Notes under the pieces: generated by a model
Databases searched by the model: none
What the model saw: only the letters and a program-made list of their open reading frames with translations
What the model was told of the DNA's origin: nothing
In this document: piece by piece, positions 7,972 to 15,719 of the stretch
Layout of the letters: every line of letters starts with the position of its first letter
Position numbering within the stretch: the stretch's first letter is position 1
Assembly (NCBI GenBank): GCA_023453025.1
Contig: JAEXUD010000015.1
Location: forward strand, 1 to 30,743
Direction of reading: 5' to 3'
DNA: 30,743 nt
Source of the DNA: Bacillota bacterium
GTDB lineage: Bacteria; Bacillota; Clostridia; Tissierellales; Sedimentibacteraceae
Made by a program: the position numbers and the translations under genes

Positions 7972-9591
7972 ATGAAGAGAAAAATATTAATCGGGTTACT
8001 GATTTGTTTTAGTTTATTAACTGTCAGCTGTTCCGGAGGTGAAACATCCCAGGTGGATGCTGAAAACACAGATGAAAATATAATAAATAAAAATATGATG
8101 GATGAAGCGGATGAAATTTCTGATACAGGGATTGAAAGACCAATTGTAAGGCTGGCAGGTTCAGATACCGGACTGCCAAATCCATTCAGACACTTGACGC
8201 GCGGACCAGGAAATTCAAAAATGCAGCTGCTGTATGATTCACTATTGGAAATTGATTCTGAAGGATATATACCATGGCTGGCTTCTGAGTGGTCAGTTGA
8301 TGAAAGCGGGCTGATTTATAGTTTTACACTTGTTGAAAATGCTTTTTGGCATGATTATGAACCGTTGAGTGTAGAAGATGTAATTTTCACATTTAAATAC
8401 TATGAGCAACATACACCTGTTGTTGATGATTTGCATATTAATGGGGAATTTATTGTTGAAGAAGTTAAAAAGACGGGGGAAAACACATTTAATATTATTG
8501 TAACTGGTATTGATAACACGAACCTTGCCAGATTAGGAGGAACCAGAATCCTTCCAAAGCATATTTGGGAAAATATCGAGGAGCCTCTTGCTTATGATGG
8601 GGAGGATGCAGCTATCGGTTCAGGTCCATTTGTTATGGAACATTATGATGCATCTAAAGGAGAATACAGGTATGCTGCATTTGATAAATATTGGGGGCCA
8701 AAGCCTGCTGTTGAAGCAATTGAATGGGTGCCCGTAAGTGATTCTGTTCTGGCTTTTGAAAATCAGGAAATTGATTTGGTTAATGTTTCGTCGGATTTAC
8801 TTGAACGGTATAAAGGTGATTCTCAGTTTACTGTCAGAACACTTCCTTCATATCATAGCTACCGCTTAATGATGAATATGGATAGGGTGGAAATATTGCA
8901 GGATGTTAAGTTAAGGCAAGCAATTGCCTATGCAATTGACCGACAAGCTTTGGTTGATAAAATAGCAAGAGGCTCAGGTGTGGTAAGCAGCATGGGATAT
9001 GTTCCGGAAAACAGCAAATGGTACAATTCTGCTATCAATGATTATACTTATTCTGTTGATAAGAGTAAGGAATTATTAGATGGAAAAACACTCAGCTTGA
9101 AGCTTCTGACAGGAAATACTTCTGCTGAGGTAAAAATAGCAGAATTGATAAAGCTTGACCTGGAAAAAGTCGGTGTAACAGCTATTATAGAAAGCGTTGA
9201 AGCAAAAACAAGAGATCAGGCTGTAAAAACAGGCGATTATGAATTGCTTCTGATTAATTCCGGAGGTATGGGCGGGGACCCGGATTATCTGAGAAGCATA
9301 TACGGCAGCTTTTCTCCTAATTCAACTGCCTTAAGTGCTGCTACAATTATTGGATATTATAATGAGGGTCTTTTCAGGCTGGGAGCCGAGCAGGCAATTA
9401 CACTGGATGAATCACGCAAGGATATATTGTTTGAAATGCAGGAAATCATTGCTGATGAGGTTCCAATGATTCTATTATTCAGTGTTAATGATAATTTTGT
9501 ATATAGACAGGATTATTATGATGGTTGGTATGCGAGGTTTGATCACAGCAAACTAGATCATAATAAATTATCTTACTTACTTTTAGAGTAG
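7972..9591 (+). CDS. ABC transporter substrate-binding lipoprotein, SBP_bac_5 (NikA/DppA) family
   Basis: The extracytoplasmic receptor of a nickel/peptide-type ABC importer, 539 residues. The N-terminus MKRKILIGLLICFSLLTVSC is a lipoprotein signal with Cys20 as the lipidated residue. A linker rich in acidic residues and Asn follows. The family 5 fold shows in LLYDSLLEIDSEG, LASEWSVDESGLIYSFTL, WHDYEPLSVEDVIFTFKYY and LRQAIAYAIDRQALVDKIA. The ligand-pocket region near residue 70 reads PNPFRHLTRGPGNSKM instead of the TLNP-type start of plain peptide receptors. This suggests a specialised subfamily, but the ligand cannot be read directly. Members bind peptides, haem, nickel-histidine or metal-opine chelates. 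Iron control favours a metal chelate. AGGAGG lies within the end of the preceding gene. Confidence 0.93.
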   Translation: MKRKILIGLLICFSLLTVSCSGGETSQVDAENTDENIINKNMMDEADEISDTGIERPIVRLAGSDTGLPNPFRHLTRGPGNSKMQLLYDSLLEIDSEGYIPWLASEWSVDESGLIYSFTLVENAFWHDYEPLSVEDVIFTFKYYEQHTPVVDDLHINGEFIVEEVKKTGENTFNIIVTGIDNTNLARLGGTRILPKHIWENIEEPLAYDGEDAAIGSGPFVMEHYDASKGEYRYAAFDKYWGPKPAVEAIEWVPVSDSVLAFENQEIDLVNVSSDLLERYKGDSQFTVRTLPSYHSYRLMMNMDRVEILQDVKLRQAIAYAIDRQALVDKIARGSGVVSSMGYVPENSKWYNSAINDYTYSVDKSKELLDGKTLSLKLLTGNTSAEVKIAELIKLDLEKVGVTAIIESVEAKTRDQAVKTGDYELLLINSGGMGGDPDYLRSIYGSFSPNSTALSAATIIGYYNEGLFRLGAEQAITLDESRKDILFEMQEIIADEVPMILLFSVNDNFVYRQDYYDGWYARFDHSKLDHNKLSYLLLE

Positions 9592-9595
9592 AACC

Positions 9596-10558
9596 ATGAG
9601 AAAGACATTGGTCACACTTTTCGTAATATTAATAATTAATTTCTTTATGCCAAGAATTATGCCGGGTGATCCATTTGATTTTTTGTCTGTAGAAGATGGG
9701 TCAACTATAGTAACCTTGACAGAGGAACAAATTCAACATTATCGTTCTTATTATGGCATGGATAAAACAATGCTCAGGCAGTTTACAGACTACATATCAA
9801 ATATTTTAAAGGGCGATTTTGGTAAAAGCATATATTATAACCGACCTGTGACAGAAATGGTTTTTGAGCGAATTGCCTGGACTTTGTTCCTTGTCATAAG
9901 CGCGTTGGTTGTAAGCAGCTTATCAGGAACTTTATTGGGCATGCTTTCGGCATATTCAAAAAATGATATTCGCCATCTGGATGGAATTCTTGTAAGAATT
10001 ATGACAGTTATATCTGAGATTCCGGATTTTATATTAGGTCTGTTGTTGCTTTTTATATTTGCTGCAAAGCTGAGATGGTTCCCCCTATCAGGGGGAATCA
10101 CACCCTTTGCTGAGCATAGCAGTACGGGGATATGGATTATGGATTATCTGAAACATGCAATACTGCCAGGTACTGTCTTGATTTTAACCAGCCTTGGAGA
10201 TTTTTTTCTCCTGAGCAGACAGAGTATGATTGGTATATTAAGGGAGCCATACATTCAGACTGCTCGCGCTAAAGGTCTGAGTCAATGGAAGATATTAATA
10301 CATCATGCACTTTTAAATGCATTTTCTCCGATAGTATCAAAAATTTTTATGCAAATGGGAATGATGCTTGGCGGAGCGGTATTAGTAGAAAATGTGTTTG
10401 CTTATCCCGGTATTGGGCGTTTGATGCGCGAAGCTGTCAGCTTAAGAGATTATGTAATGATACAGGGAATATTTTTTTATGTGGCAATCTTTGTGCTAAT
10501 TTTTAATTTTATTGCAGACTTGATATTTAAAAAAGCTAATAAGAAAGAGGTTGTGTGA
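9596..10558 (+). CDS. ABC transporter permease, NikB/DppB type
   Basis: The first membrane subunit of the importer, 320 residues. It begins with one membrane helix followed by the family hallmark MPGDPFDF. A soluble stretch follows (YYGMDKTMLRQFTDYISNILKGDFGKS), then five further hydrophobic segments. The cytoplasmic EAA loop that docks on the ATPase is ARAKGLSQWKILIHHALLNA near residue 222. The start lies four bases after the binding-protein stop and has no obvious ribosome binding site, so translation probably depends on coupling. The start is supported by the normal N-terminal architecture of the family. Confidence 0.93.
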   Translation: MRKTLVTLFVILIINFFMPRIMPGDPFDFLSVEDGSTIVTLTEEQIQHYRSYYGMDKTMLRQFTDYISNILKGDFGKSIYYNRPVTEMVFERIAWTLFLVISALVVSSLSGTLLGMLSAYSKNDIRHLDGILVRIMTVISEIPDFILGLLLLFIFAAKLRWFPLSGGITPFAEHSSTGIWIMDYLKHAILPGTVLILTSLGDFFLLSRQSMIGILREPYIQTARAKGLSQWKILIHHALLNAFSPIVSKIFMQMGMMLGGAVLVENVFAYPGIGRLMREAVSLRDYVMIQGIFFYVAIFVLIFNFIADLIFKKANKKEVV

Positions 10559-11376
10559 TGCTTTATAAACTATATTTATGGATGGTTATTTTAACCTTTT
10601 CCATTTATAAATTAACAGGCTCAACCAAGCATATGATACCCAGCGGTGGTTCACTTGAGACTCCCTCTTTAGAGCACTTTTTAGGAACAGATGATTTGGG
10701 AATTGATATTTTTGCTCAAATATGTCATGGCGGAGGATCAAGCCTGATTATTGGTGCGGCGAGCGCCGCTTTAGCGGTTTCGATTGGTGTGGGGGTAGGG
10801 GTATTATCCGGATATATCGGAGGAAAAGCAGATGCCGTTTTGATGGGTATATGCGATATTGTGACAAGTATGCCTCAAATGATTTTACTGATATTGATGG
10901 GAGCATTTCTGGGCTCAAGCTATATTACATTAGTAATTGTTTTGGCATTGATGTCATGGACTCACACAGCAAGAATAATAAGAGCACGGGTGTTGTTTAT
11001 AAAAAGCGAGAACTATATTCGCTATTCTGAAAATATTGGCGCTTCAGTCTGGAACATTCTTATTAAGCATTTTTTACCGAGTTTGAAAGAATTATTGGGG
11101 TTATCTTTTATAAAAATCATGAGCCGCAGTATAGTAATGGAAGCCAGTCTTGCTTATCTTGGAATTTCAAATCCTATATCAAAAAGCTGGGGAATGATGT
11201 TGAATAGAGCCATGTCTTTTTCCGGTATTTTCTATACACCCTTTTGGAAGTGGTGGGTGTTGTCTCCGCTGATTGCACTGGTAGGATTAATTCTCTCGTT
11301 AATGCTTCTTGGCAGAGAAAAAGAGGGTTATATCATAAGAAGTAACAGGAGTGTAAGAAATGAAAAAAATTCTTGA
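10558..11376 (+). CDS. ABC transporter permease, NikC/DppC type
   Basis: The second membrane subunit, 272 residues, slightly short for the family because its N-terminal region is trimmed. After one N-terminal helix comes the typical HFLGTDDLGIDIFAQICHGG, then about five membrane segments and the EAA loop (YSENIGASVWNILIKHFLP) near residue 155. The ATG at 10558 overlaps the previous stop as TGATG, with GAAAGAGG seven bases upstream; the GTG one codon earlier is less likely. Its own stop lies 17 bases inside the next gene. The overlaps at both ends show a stoichiometrically coupled transporter. Confidence 0.92.
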   Translation: MLYKLYLWMVILTFSIYKLTGSTKHMIPSGGSLETPSLEHFLGTDDLGIDIFAQICHGGGSSLIIGAASAALAVSIGVGVGVLSGYIGGKADAVLMGICDIVTSMPQMILLILMGAFLGSSYITLVIVLALMSWTHTARIIRARVLFIKSENYIRYSENIGASVWNILIKHFLPSLKELLGLSFIKIMSRSIVMEASLAYLGISNPISKSWGMMLNRAMSFSGIFYTPFWKWWVLSPLIALVGLILSLMLLGREKEGYIIRSNRSVRNEKNS

Positions 11377-13057
11377 ATTAAAAAATCTATCCATACAATA
11401 TAATGATGCCGAAACAAAGGCAATTAAAAATGTACAATTGGTAGTCCATCAAGGAGAAACCATTGGAATTATAGGAGAGTCAGGGAGCGGGAAAACAAGC
11501 ATTGCCCATGCAATAATGGGTCTGATTAAACAAAAAGCCCAAGTTGGAGGCATTATGATTTATGACCAGCAAGTCATAAGCTGGGAAAATCAAAAAGTGT
11601 GGAAAAATTTGAGATGGGAAAAAATAGCTATAGTCTTCCAAAATTCATTAAATGTATTAAATCCAAGAATTAAAATATATAAACAAATTGCTGAGCCGAT
11701 GATTGAACATTTGCAATTAGACAACAGTCAAGCAAAAAAAAAGGCGGAATATTTATTAAAGGAGGTCGGACTGGATAAAATTTGGTGGGAAGCATATCCG
11801 CATCAGCTTTCAGGAGGTATGAGGCAAAAGGTATTGATTGCAATGTCCTTGGCATGTGAGCCTGAGCTATTGATTGTGGATGAACCGACAATGTCCCTGG
11901 ATTCGGAATCAAAATTTCATGTTGTCAGATTGTTAAAAAGGATGCAGCTAGCACATAAATTTGGCATGATTGTAATATCGCACGAAATGAAAATAATTGA
12001 GGCGCTATGTTCATATGTTCATATTCTGTATGACGGATATCATTTGGAATGCGGGGATATTAAATCAGTTATTAATTCACCTAAACACCCTTATACCAAA
12101 GGTTTACTAAGTGCGTCATGGGAAATGGATCCATATAAGGATATTTGGGGTATACCAAAAAAAATCAGGGATTGCTGTAAAATGGGATGCCCGTTTTATA
12201 GCCGATGCTTCCAGGCAAGAGAAGAATGCAGGTCTTATGAACCTATTTCATTACCTTTTAACGAAACACATGAGGTGGCCTGCAAAAGAGGAGGCATTGC
12301 AAGATTACTTACTGCAAAAAATATTACTAAAATTTACACAGTCGGCAAACATCAGATATGCGCAGTGAAAAATGTAAGCTTGGATGTGCTGGAGGGCGAG
12401 AGTTTGGCGATAATCGGTGAGTCTGGTTCAGGAAAATCCACACTGGCATCTATTTTGTCCGGATTCGAACACATGAATATAGGGGATGTTGAATTTGATG
12501 GAGAAACTAACTGTATGAAAAGCTGGGGGAGAAGGGAAAATGGAATTCAAATGATATCACAGGATCCGTCATCTGCCATGAATCCTATGTGGACAGTAAA
12601 GGATGTTATTAAGGAGCCGATGCTTTTAAAATTGAATTTGACACAGCAAATGCTGAATGAAAAGATGATAGAGGTTCTGGAAAAGGTTCAATTGCCATCA
12701 GATAACGACTTTCTGAATTCTAAAACCGGATTTTTAAGCGGCGGACAAAAACAACGAATTGCTATAGCAAGGGCACTTGTGATGAAGCCCAGACTTATTA
12801 TAGCCGATGAAATTACCGCAATGCTGGATTCTTCAAATGCGGCAAATTTAATTCGTAGGTTAAAAGGCTTACAAACCAGAAGCGGATATGCTATGGTTTA
12901 TATTACTCATGATTTGTATTTAGCAAGAAAAATCGCTGACCGTGTGCTTCAACTAAATAAAGGGCAGGTTGTAGCTTCGGGAACGGCAGGCGAAATACTA
13001 GATAAAAGAATTCTGGCAATACAGGATCCTGTGCAGAAAAAATATTCGGTTATCTGA
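11360..13057 (+). CDS. Fused double ATPase of nickel/peptide ABC importer (NikD-NikE/DppD-DppF type)
   Basis: Two complete ABC ATPase domains in one chain of 565 residues. The first has Walker A GESGSGKTS at 39-47, signature LSGGMRQKV at about 150 and Walker B LLIVDEPT. It is followed by the oligopeptide-type C-terminal extension with the usual Cys pattern GCPFYSRCFQAREEC. The second has Walker A GESGSGKST at about 353, signature LSGGQKQRI at 459 and Walker B LIIADEITAMLD. Ala-Asp-Glu-Ile replaces the more common DEPT there, but the catalytic Glu is kept. In most relatives these are two separate proteins. GGAG lies upstream of the ATG, inside the permease end. The 3' end overlaps the convergent AraC gene by 8 bases, with no terminator between them. 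Confidence 0.93.
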   Translation: MKKILELKNLSIQYNDAETKAIKNVQLVVHQGETIGIIGESGSGKTSIAHAIMGLIKQKAQVGGIMIYDQQVISWENQKVWKNLRWEKIAIVFQNSLNVLNPRIKIYKQIAEPMIEHLQLDNSQAKKKAEYLLKEVGLDKIWWEAYPHQLSGGMRQKVLIAMSLACEPELLIVDEPTMSLDSESKFHVVRLLKRMQLAHKFGMIVISHEMKIIEALCSYVHILYDGYHLECGDIKSVINSPKHPYTKGLLSASWEMDPYKDIWGIPKKIRDCCKMGCPFYSRCFQAREECRSYEPISLPFNETHEVACKRGGIARLLTAKNITKIYTVGKHQICAVKNVSLDVLEGESLAIIGESGSGKSTLASILSGFEHMNIGDVEFDGETNCMKSWGRRENGIQMISQDPSSAMNPMWTVKDVIKEPMLLKLNLTQQMLNEKMIEVLEKVQLPSDNDFLNSKTGFLSGGQKQRIAIARALVMKPRLIIADEITAMLDSSNAANLIRRLKGLQTRSGYAMVYITHDLYLARKIADRVLQLNKGQVVASGTAGEILDKRILAIQDPVQKKYSVI

Positions 13058-14240
13058 TATGCTTTATCTTATATTCGCTTGGGGACATTTGATAATATTT
13101 TTTAAAACATGTAGCAAAATATGTGCTGGTGTCAAAACCAACTGCAATTGCAATGTTTGTAAGAGAATAGGATGTTTCATCCATTAAAAGTACAGCCCTT
13201 TTTAAACGATATTGCATGAGGTAGGAGCTAAATGAAGTTCCTACCTCTTTTTTAAATTGCTTAGACAAGTAAGAAGCCTGAATATTAAGCTGAGAAGCTA
13301 ATCCTTTAAGCGTTATCTTTGAAGCATAATCAATATGAATAATTTGCAGCATTTGCTGGACGGTATAAGAAGATGTTGACACCAAATTTGGCTGTATCAT
13401 TTTATATAGAGTGTCCAGTAAGTCCTGAGCAAAAATAATTTGTTCGTTAAAATGCCTTTTTTTCATAAATTCGTTAATAGTAATATGAAGCATATGAAAG
13501 AGGTTATCAGTTATGTGAGGAAGAAGATGACTCAATTCATAAGTAAGCGAAGTAATGATTTGTGTAAATTGAGATAATATAATCTTTTCCATGGGGAGCT
13601 GGTGGTGTGGTTTTTTTAAATATTCAAGAAGATATTGATATTGTTTTTTAGCATAGTCATAATCTGCGACTGAAATTGCTTTAGCTGTGGCTTTAATTCG
13701 CTGATCTACAACAGAAGCTGAATAATCCATATCAATTTCACTCATTATAGTATCCTTGCATACACTGTTGCAGCCATGATTGTCGTGAATAATGCGTGTC
13801 GAGTATTTATATGAGATATTTGCATCGCTGTATTTGAATAAGTATAAGAGATATTGTCCTGCAAGCTGCATATACGTATGATCTGCTATTTTAAAAGATG
13901 AGGTGTCAATAATTCTGTTACATTTCTCGCAGCATATGACGGGTTGAATTATATCTGTCTCAATAACAAAAAGAACTTCAGAAAAAATTAAGCATTCATT
14001 TTGACTGTTAATAAAATTTCGCCAAACAATCATATAGCATTGAGGATAAACTGCATGTACAATAAACTCATGTGCTTTTATATCACTGCCATGAGCTAAA
14101 ACCTCAAGATCCTTGTGTATGCGTTCAGATGTTTTTTTATCATAAGGAAGTGGATAATCTATGGTATTATTTTTGAAAATATAAAGCTTTAAATTTGCAA
14201 ACTTTTGATATTTGGAAATTAAAGTATACAGTGAAAACAC
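13050..14240 (-). CDS. AraC-family transcriptional regulator of the Fur-controlled island
   Basis: A regulator of up to 396 residues. The C-terminal hundred residues are a classic AraC double helix-turn-helix: TLKGLASQLNIQASYLSKQFK, then IAIAVGFDTSTYFATCFKKY and the terminal MSPSEYK. The long N-terminal part (about 290 residues) matches no sensor domain I recognise. It holds a cluster of possible metal ligands: Cys103, Cys104, Cys107, His152, His155, Cys157 and Cys161. The start is uncertain. GTG at 14240 overlaps the AAAAGGAG ribosome binding site; in-frame CTG at 14231 has the ideal 8-base spacing and would shorten the protein by three residues. A Fur box sits at its promoter. It converges on the transporter operon and probably activates it when the substrate is present, as AraC regulators of siderophore uptake do. 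Confidence 0.88.
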   Translation of the reverse strand: MFSLYTLISKYQKFANLKLYIFKNNTIDYPLPYDKKTSERIHKDLEVLAHGSDIKAHEFIVHAVYPQCYMIVWRNFINSQNECLIFSEVLFVIETDIIQPVICCEKCNRIIDTSSFKIADHTYMQLAGQYLLYLFKYSDANISYKYSTRIIHDNHGCNSVCKDTIMSEIDMDYSASVVDQRIKATAKAISVADYDYAKKQYQYLLEYLKKPHHQLPMEKIILSQFTQIITSLTYELSHLLPHITDNLFHMLHITINEFMKKRHFNEQIIFAQDLLDTLYKMIQPNLVSTSSYTVQQMLQIIHIDYASKITLKGLASQLNIQASYLSKQFKKEVGTSFSSYLMQYRLKRAVLLMDETSYSLTNIAIAVGFDTSTYFATCFKKYYQMSPSEYKIKHIR

Positions 14241-14253
14241 TCCTTTTGTAAAA

Positions 14254-14268
14254 TGATAATCATTATCA
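14254..14268 (-). promoter_or_regulatory. Fur box at the araC-type gene
   Basis: A perfect 7-1-7 palindrome TGATAATCATTATCA, matching the Bacillus Fur consensus; it also matches 17 of 19 bases of the classical box. It lies two bases downstream of the -10 element, over the expected transcription start, an arrangement suited to repression. A PerR box would read TTATAAT and a Zur box TCGTAAT, so Fur is the best reading. Confidence 0.9.
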
Positions 14269-14270
14269 AA

Positions 14271-14299
14271 ATTATATTGAATAAAAAGGATGTTGTCAA
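14271..14299 (-). promoter_or_regulatory. Promoter of the araC-type regulator
   Basis: On the minus strand TTGACA (14299-14294), a 17-bp spacer and TATAAT (14276-14271) give a perfect consensus promoter, immediately upstream of the Fur box and 31 bases before the GTG. Confidence 0.87.
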
Positions 14300-14413
14300 T
14301 AATAACGTTTCAAGAATGAATGTATTACAAAAATGAAAAATAAATTTAAAATATATTATTTCCTATTGAAATTTTAAGCATTATACTTTAATATAAATAT
14401 ATAATTGAAAATT

Positions 14414-14443
14414 TTGCACATAAAAATAAGGTGTTAATATAAA
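14414..14443 (+). promoter_or_regulatory. Probable zapA promoter
   Basis: TTGCAC (14414-14419), an 18-bp spacer and TATAAA (14438-14443), 38 bases before the zapA start codon. Confidence 0.5.
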
Positions 14444-14481
14444 TAATTCTAAATCAAAAGAAAAATAAAGGGGATTTGATT

Positions 14482-15561
14482 ATGAATAAAGTAGAAATAG
14501 TTATTGGTGAAAAAAAGTACAATGTTAAAACTGATGAAAGTCCCGAATACGTTAAACATATAGAAACTATTATAAATGATCAAATTAATATAATAGCAAA
14601 TTCAAATAAAAGATTTAATGAAATGGACAAATTAATACTGTCCTCCTTTGTTATTGTTGATAAATATATAAAGCTTACAAATGAAGTTAATGATTATAAA
14701 AAAGAAATATGTGATGAAATACAGCTTTTAAAAGAAGAAAAAGAAAATGCCCTGCTAAAAATGGACGAAGCTGTAAACAAGTCATCAGAGGCAAATCTTG
14801 AAAAAGAAAGCTATAGAGAGAAGCTCCTTGCCAGAGATAGTGACAGGGAATATCTGAATTCTCAAATTTCAAAGCTGCAGGATAAAATAAACGAACAGGA
14901 GCAACAGCTTTTAAAGAGTGAAATACTTATAAATGAATTAAAAAATAAGAACGAGGAATTAGATGAACTATGTGATGAGCTTAGAAATGAACGTGAGAAT
15001 TTCACTAAAGAAATAAGCTTCATGAACAATACCAAGAGCAGCCTGAATGGAAGAATTTCAAAGCTTCAGCTTAAGCTTAACGAAAGAGAGCAGACAGTTG
15101 CACAGCTTGAAAGAACTATACGAGAATTAAAAAGCACAAATGAGGATAAAACTCAAAGATTGTATAATATAAATGATGACCATCAAAAATTAAATTTAAT
15201 AATTGAATCCAAATCAAAGGAAATTGATTCGCTGAATAATAAAATTAATGCACTACAAAATAAATTAAATGAAAAAGATGAAATCATCAGTAATAAAGAT
15301 AAGACAGTTGCAGAATATAAAAATAATGCCGAAGTATTAAAGAAAAAATATGATATGATTAATGATGAAAAGGAAAAATATCTTGAAGAATTGTTAGAGA
15401 TAAATAATGATAAGGAAAATTTAATCAACAGATTTAATGAGCTTCAAGAAAAACTAAATCGCAGGGAAGCAGAAAATTTCCAGAACCAACTGGAAATCGA
15501 CAAGCTTAAAAAGGACAACAGAGAACTATTAGAGCTTCTTGAGGAGGAAACGTCCAATTGA
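14482..15561 (+). CDS. zapA: ZapA-like cell division protein with long repetitive coiled coil
   Basis: The first 95 or so residues are ZapA-like: MNKVEIVIGEKKYNVKTDES, followed by YVKHIETIINDQINIIANSN and a long helix. ZapA binds FtsZ and promotes Z-ring bundling. Known ZapA proteins are about 90 to 140 residues, whereas this one has 359. The extra part is an uninterrupted charged coiled coil built from four units that start at residues 128, 191, 254 and 317. Each unit opens with a hydrophobic ISKLQxKLNE-like motif, usually preceded by SLN, with an exact 63-residue (nine-heptad) period. The ATG at 14482 follows AAAGGGG; the upstream in-frame TTG is unlikely. It lies in the usual Firmicutes position before U32 peptidase and mutS2, but a terminator follows it. 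Assignment rests on the N-terminus and the neighbourhood. Confidence 0.8.
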   Translation: MNKVEIVIGEKKYNVKTDESPEYVKHIETIINDQINIIANSNKRFNEMDKLILSSFVIVDKYIKLTNEVNDYKKEICDEIQLLKEEKENALLKMDEAVNKSSEANLEKESYREKLLARDSDREYLNSQISKLQDKINEQEQQLLKSEILINELKNKNEELDELCDELRNERENFTKEISFMNNTKSSLNGRISKLQLKLNEREQTVAQLERTIRELKSTNEDKTQRLYNINDDHQKLNLIIESKSKEIDSLNNKINALQNKLNEKDEIISNKDKTVAEYKNNAEVLKKKYDMINDEKEKYLEELLEINNDKENLINRFNELQEKLNRREAENFQNQLEIDKLKKDNRELLELLEEETSN

Positions 15562-15623
15562 CATACATAAGTCATAAGTGACAAAAATTTTCAGATTATC
15601 AGTATCAGAATACGAATTATTAC

Positions 15624-15651
15624 AAGGAACGCGCATTTGCGTTCTTTTTAT
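15624..15651 (+). terminator. Terminator after zapA
   Basis: A 9-bp stem (15624-15632 with 15639-15647, core AACGC/GCGTT, one G-T pair) has a 6-nt loop and a T-rich tail. It lies 62 bases past the zapA stop. The U32 gene may therefore have its own promoter or depend on read-through. Confidence 0.75.
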
Positions 15652-15719
15652 AGCTGACGGCAGACAGTATGCAGTGCAATCCATATTGCTTATGGAGCCT
15701 GCGAAAAACAGGAGAAAAC

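Noticed and set aside
14254..14268. PerR or Zur operator instead of Fur
   Set aside because: The half-site is TGATAAT, which fits Fur; PerR prefers TTATAAT and Zur TCGTAAT.
15669..15719. N-terminal extension of the U32 protein from an upstream ATG
   Set aside because: It has no ribosome binding site, and the U32 family begins at AELLAPAGS. The ATG at 15720 has AGGAG at good spacing.
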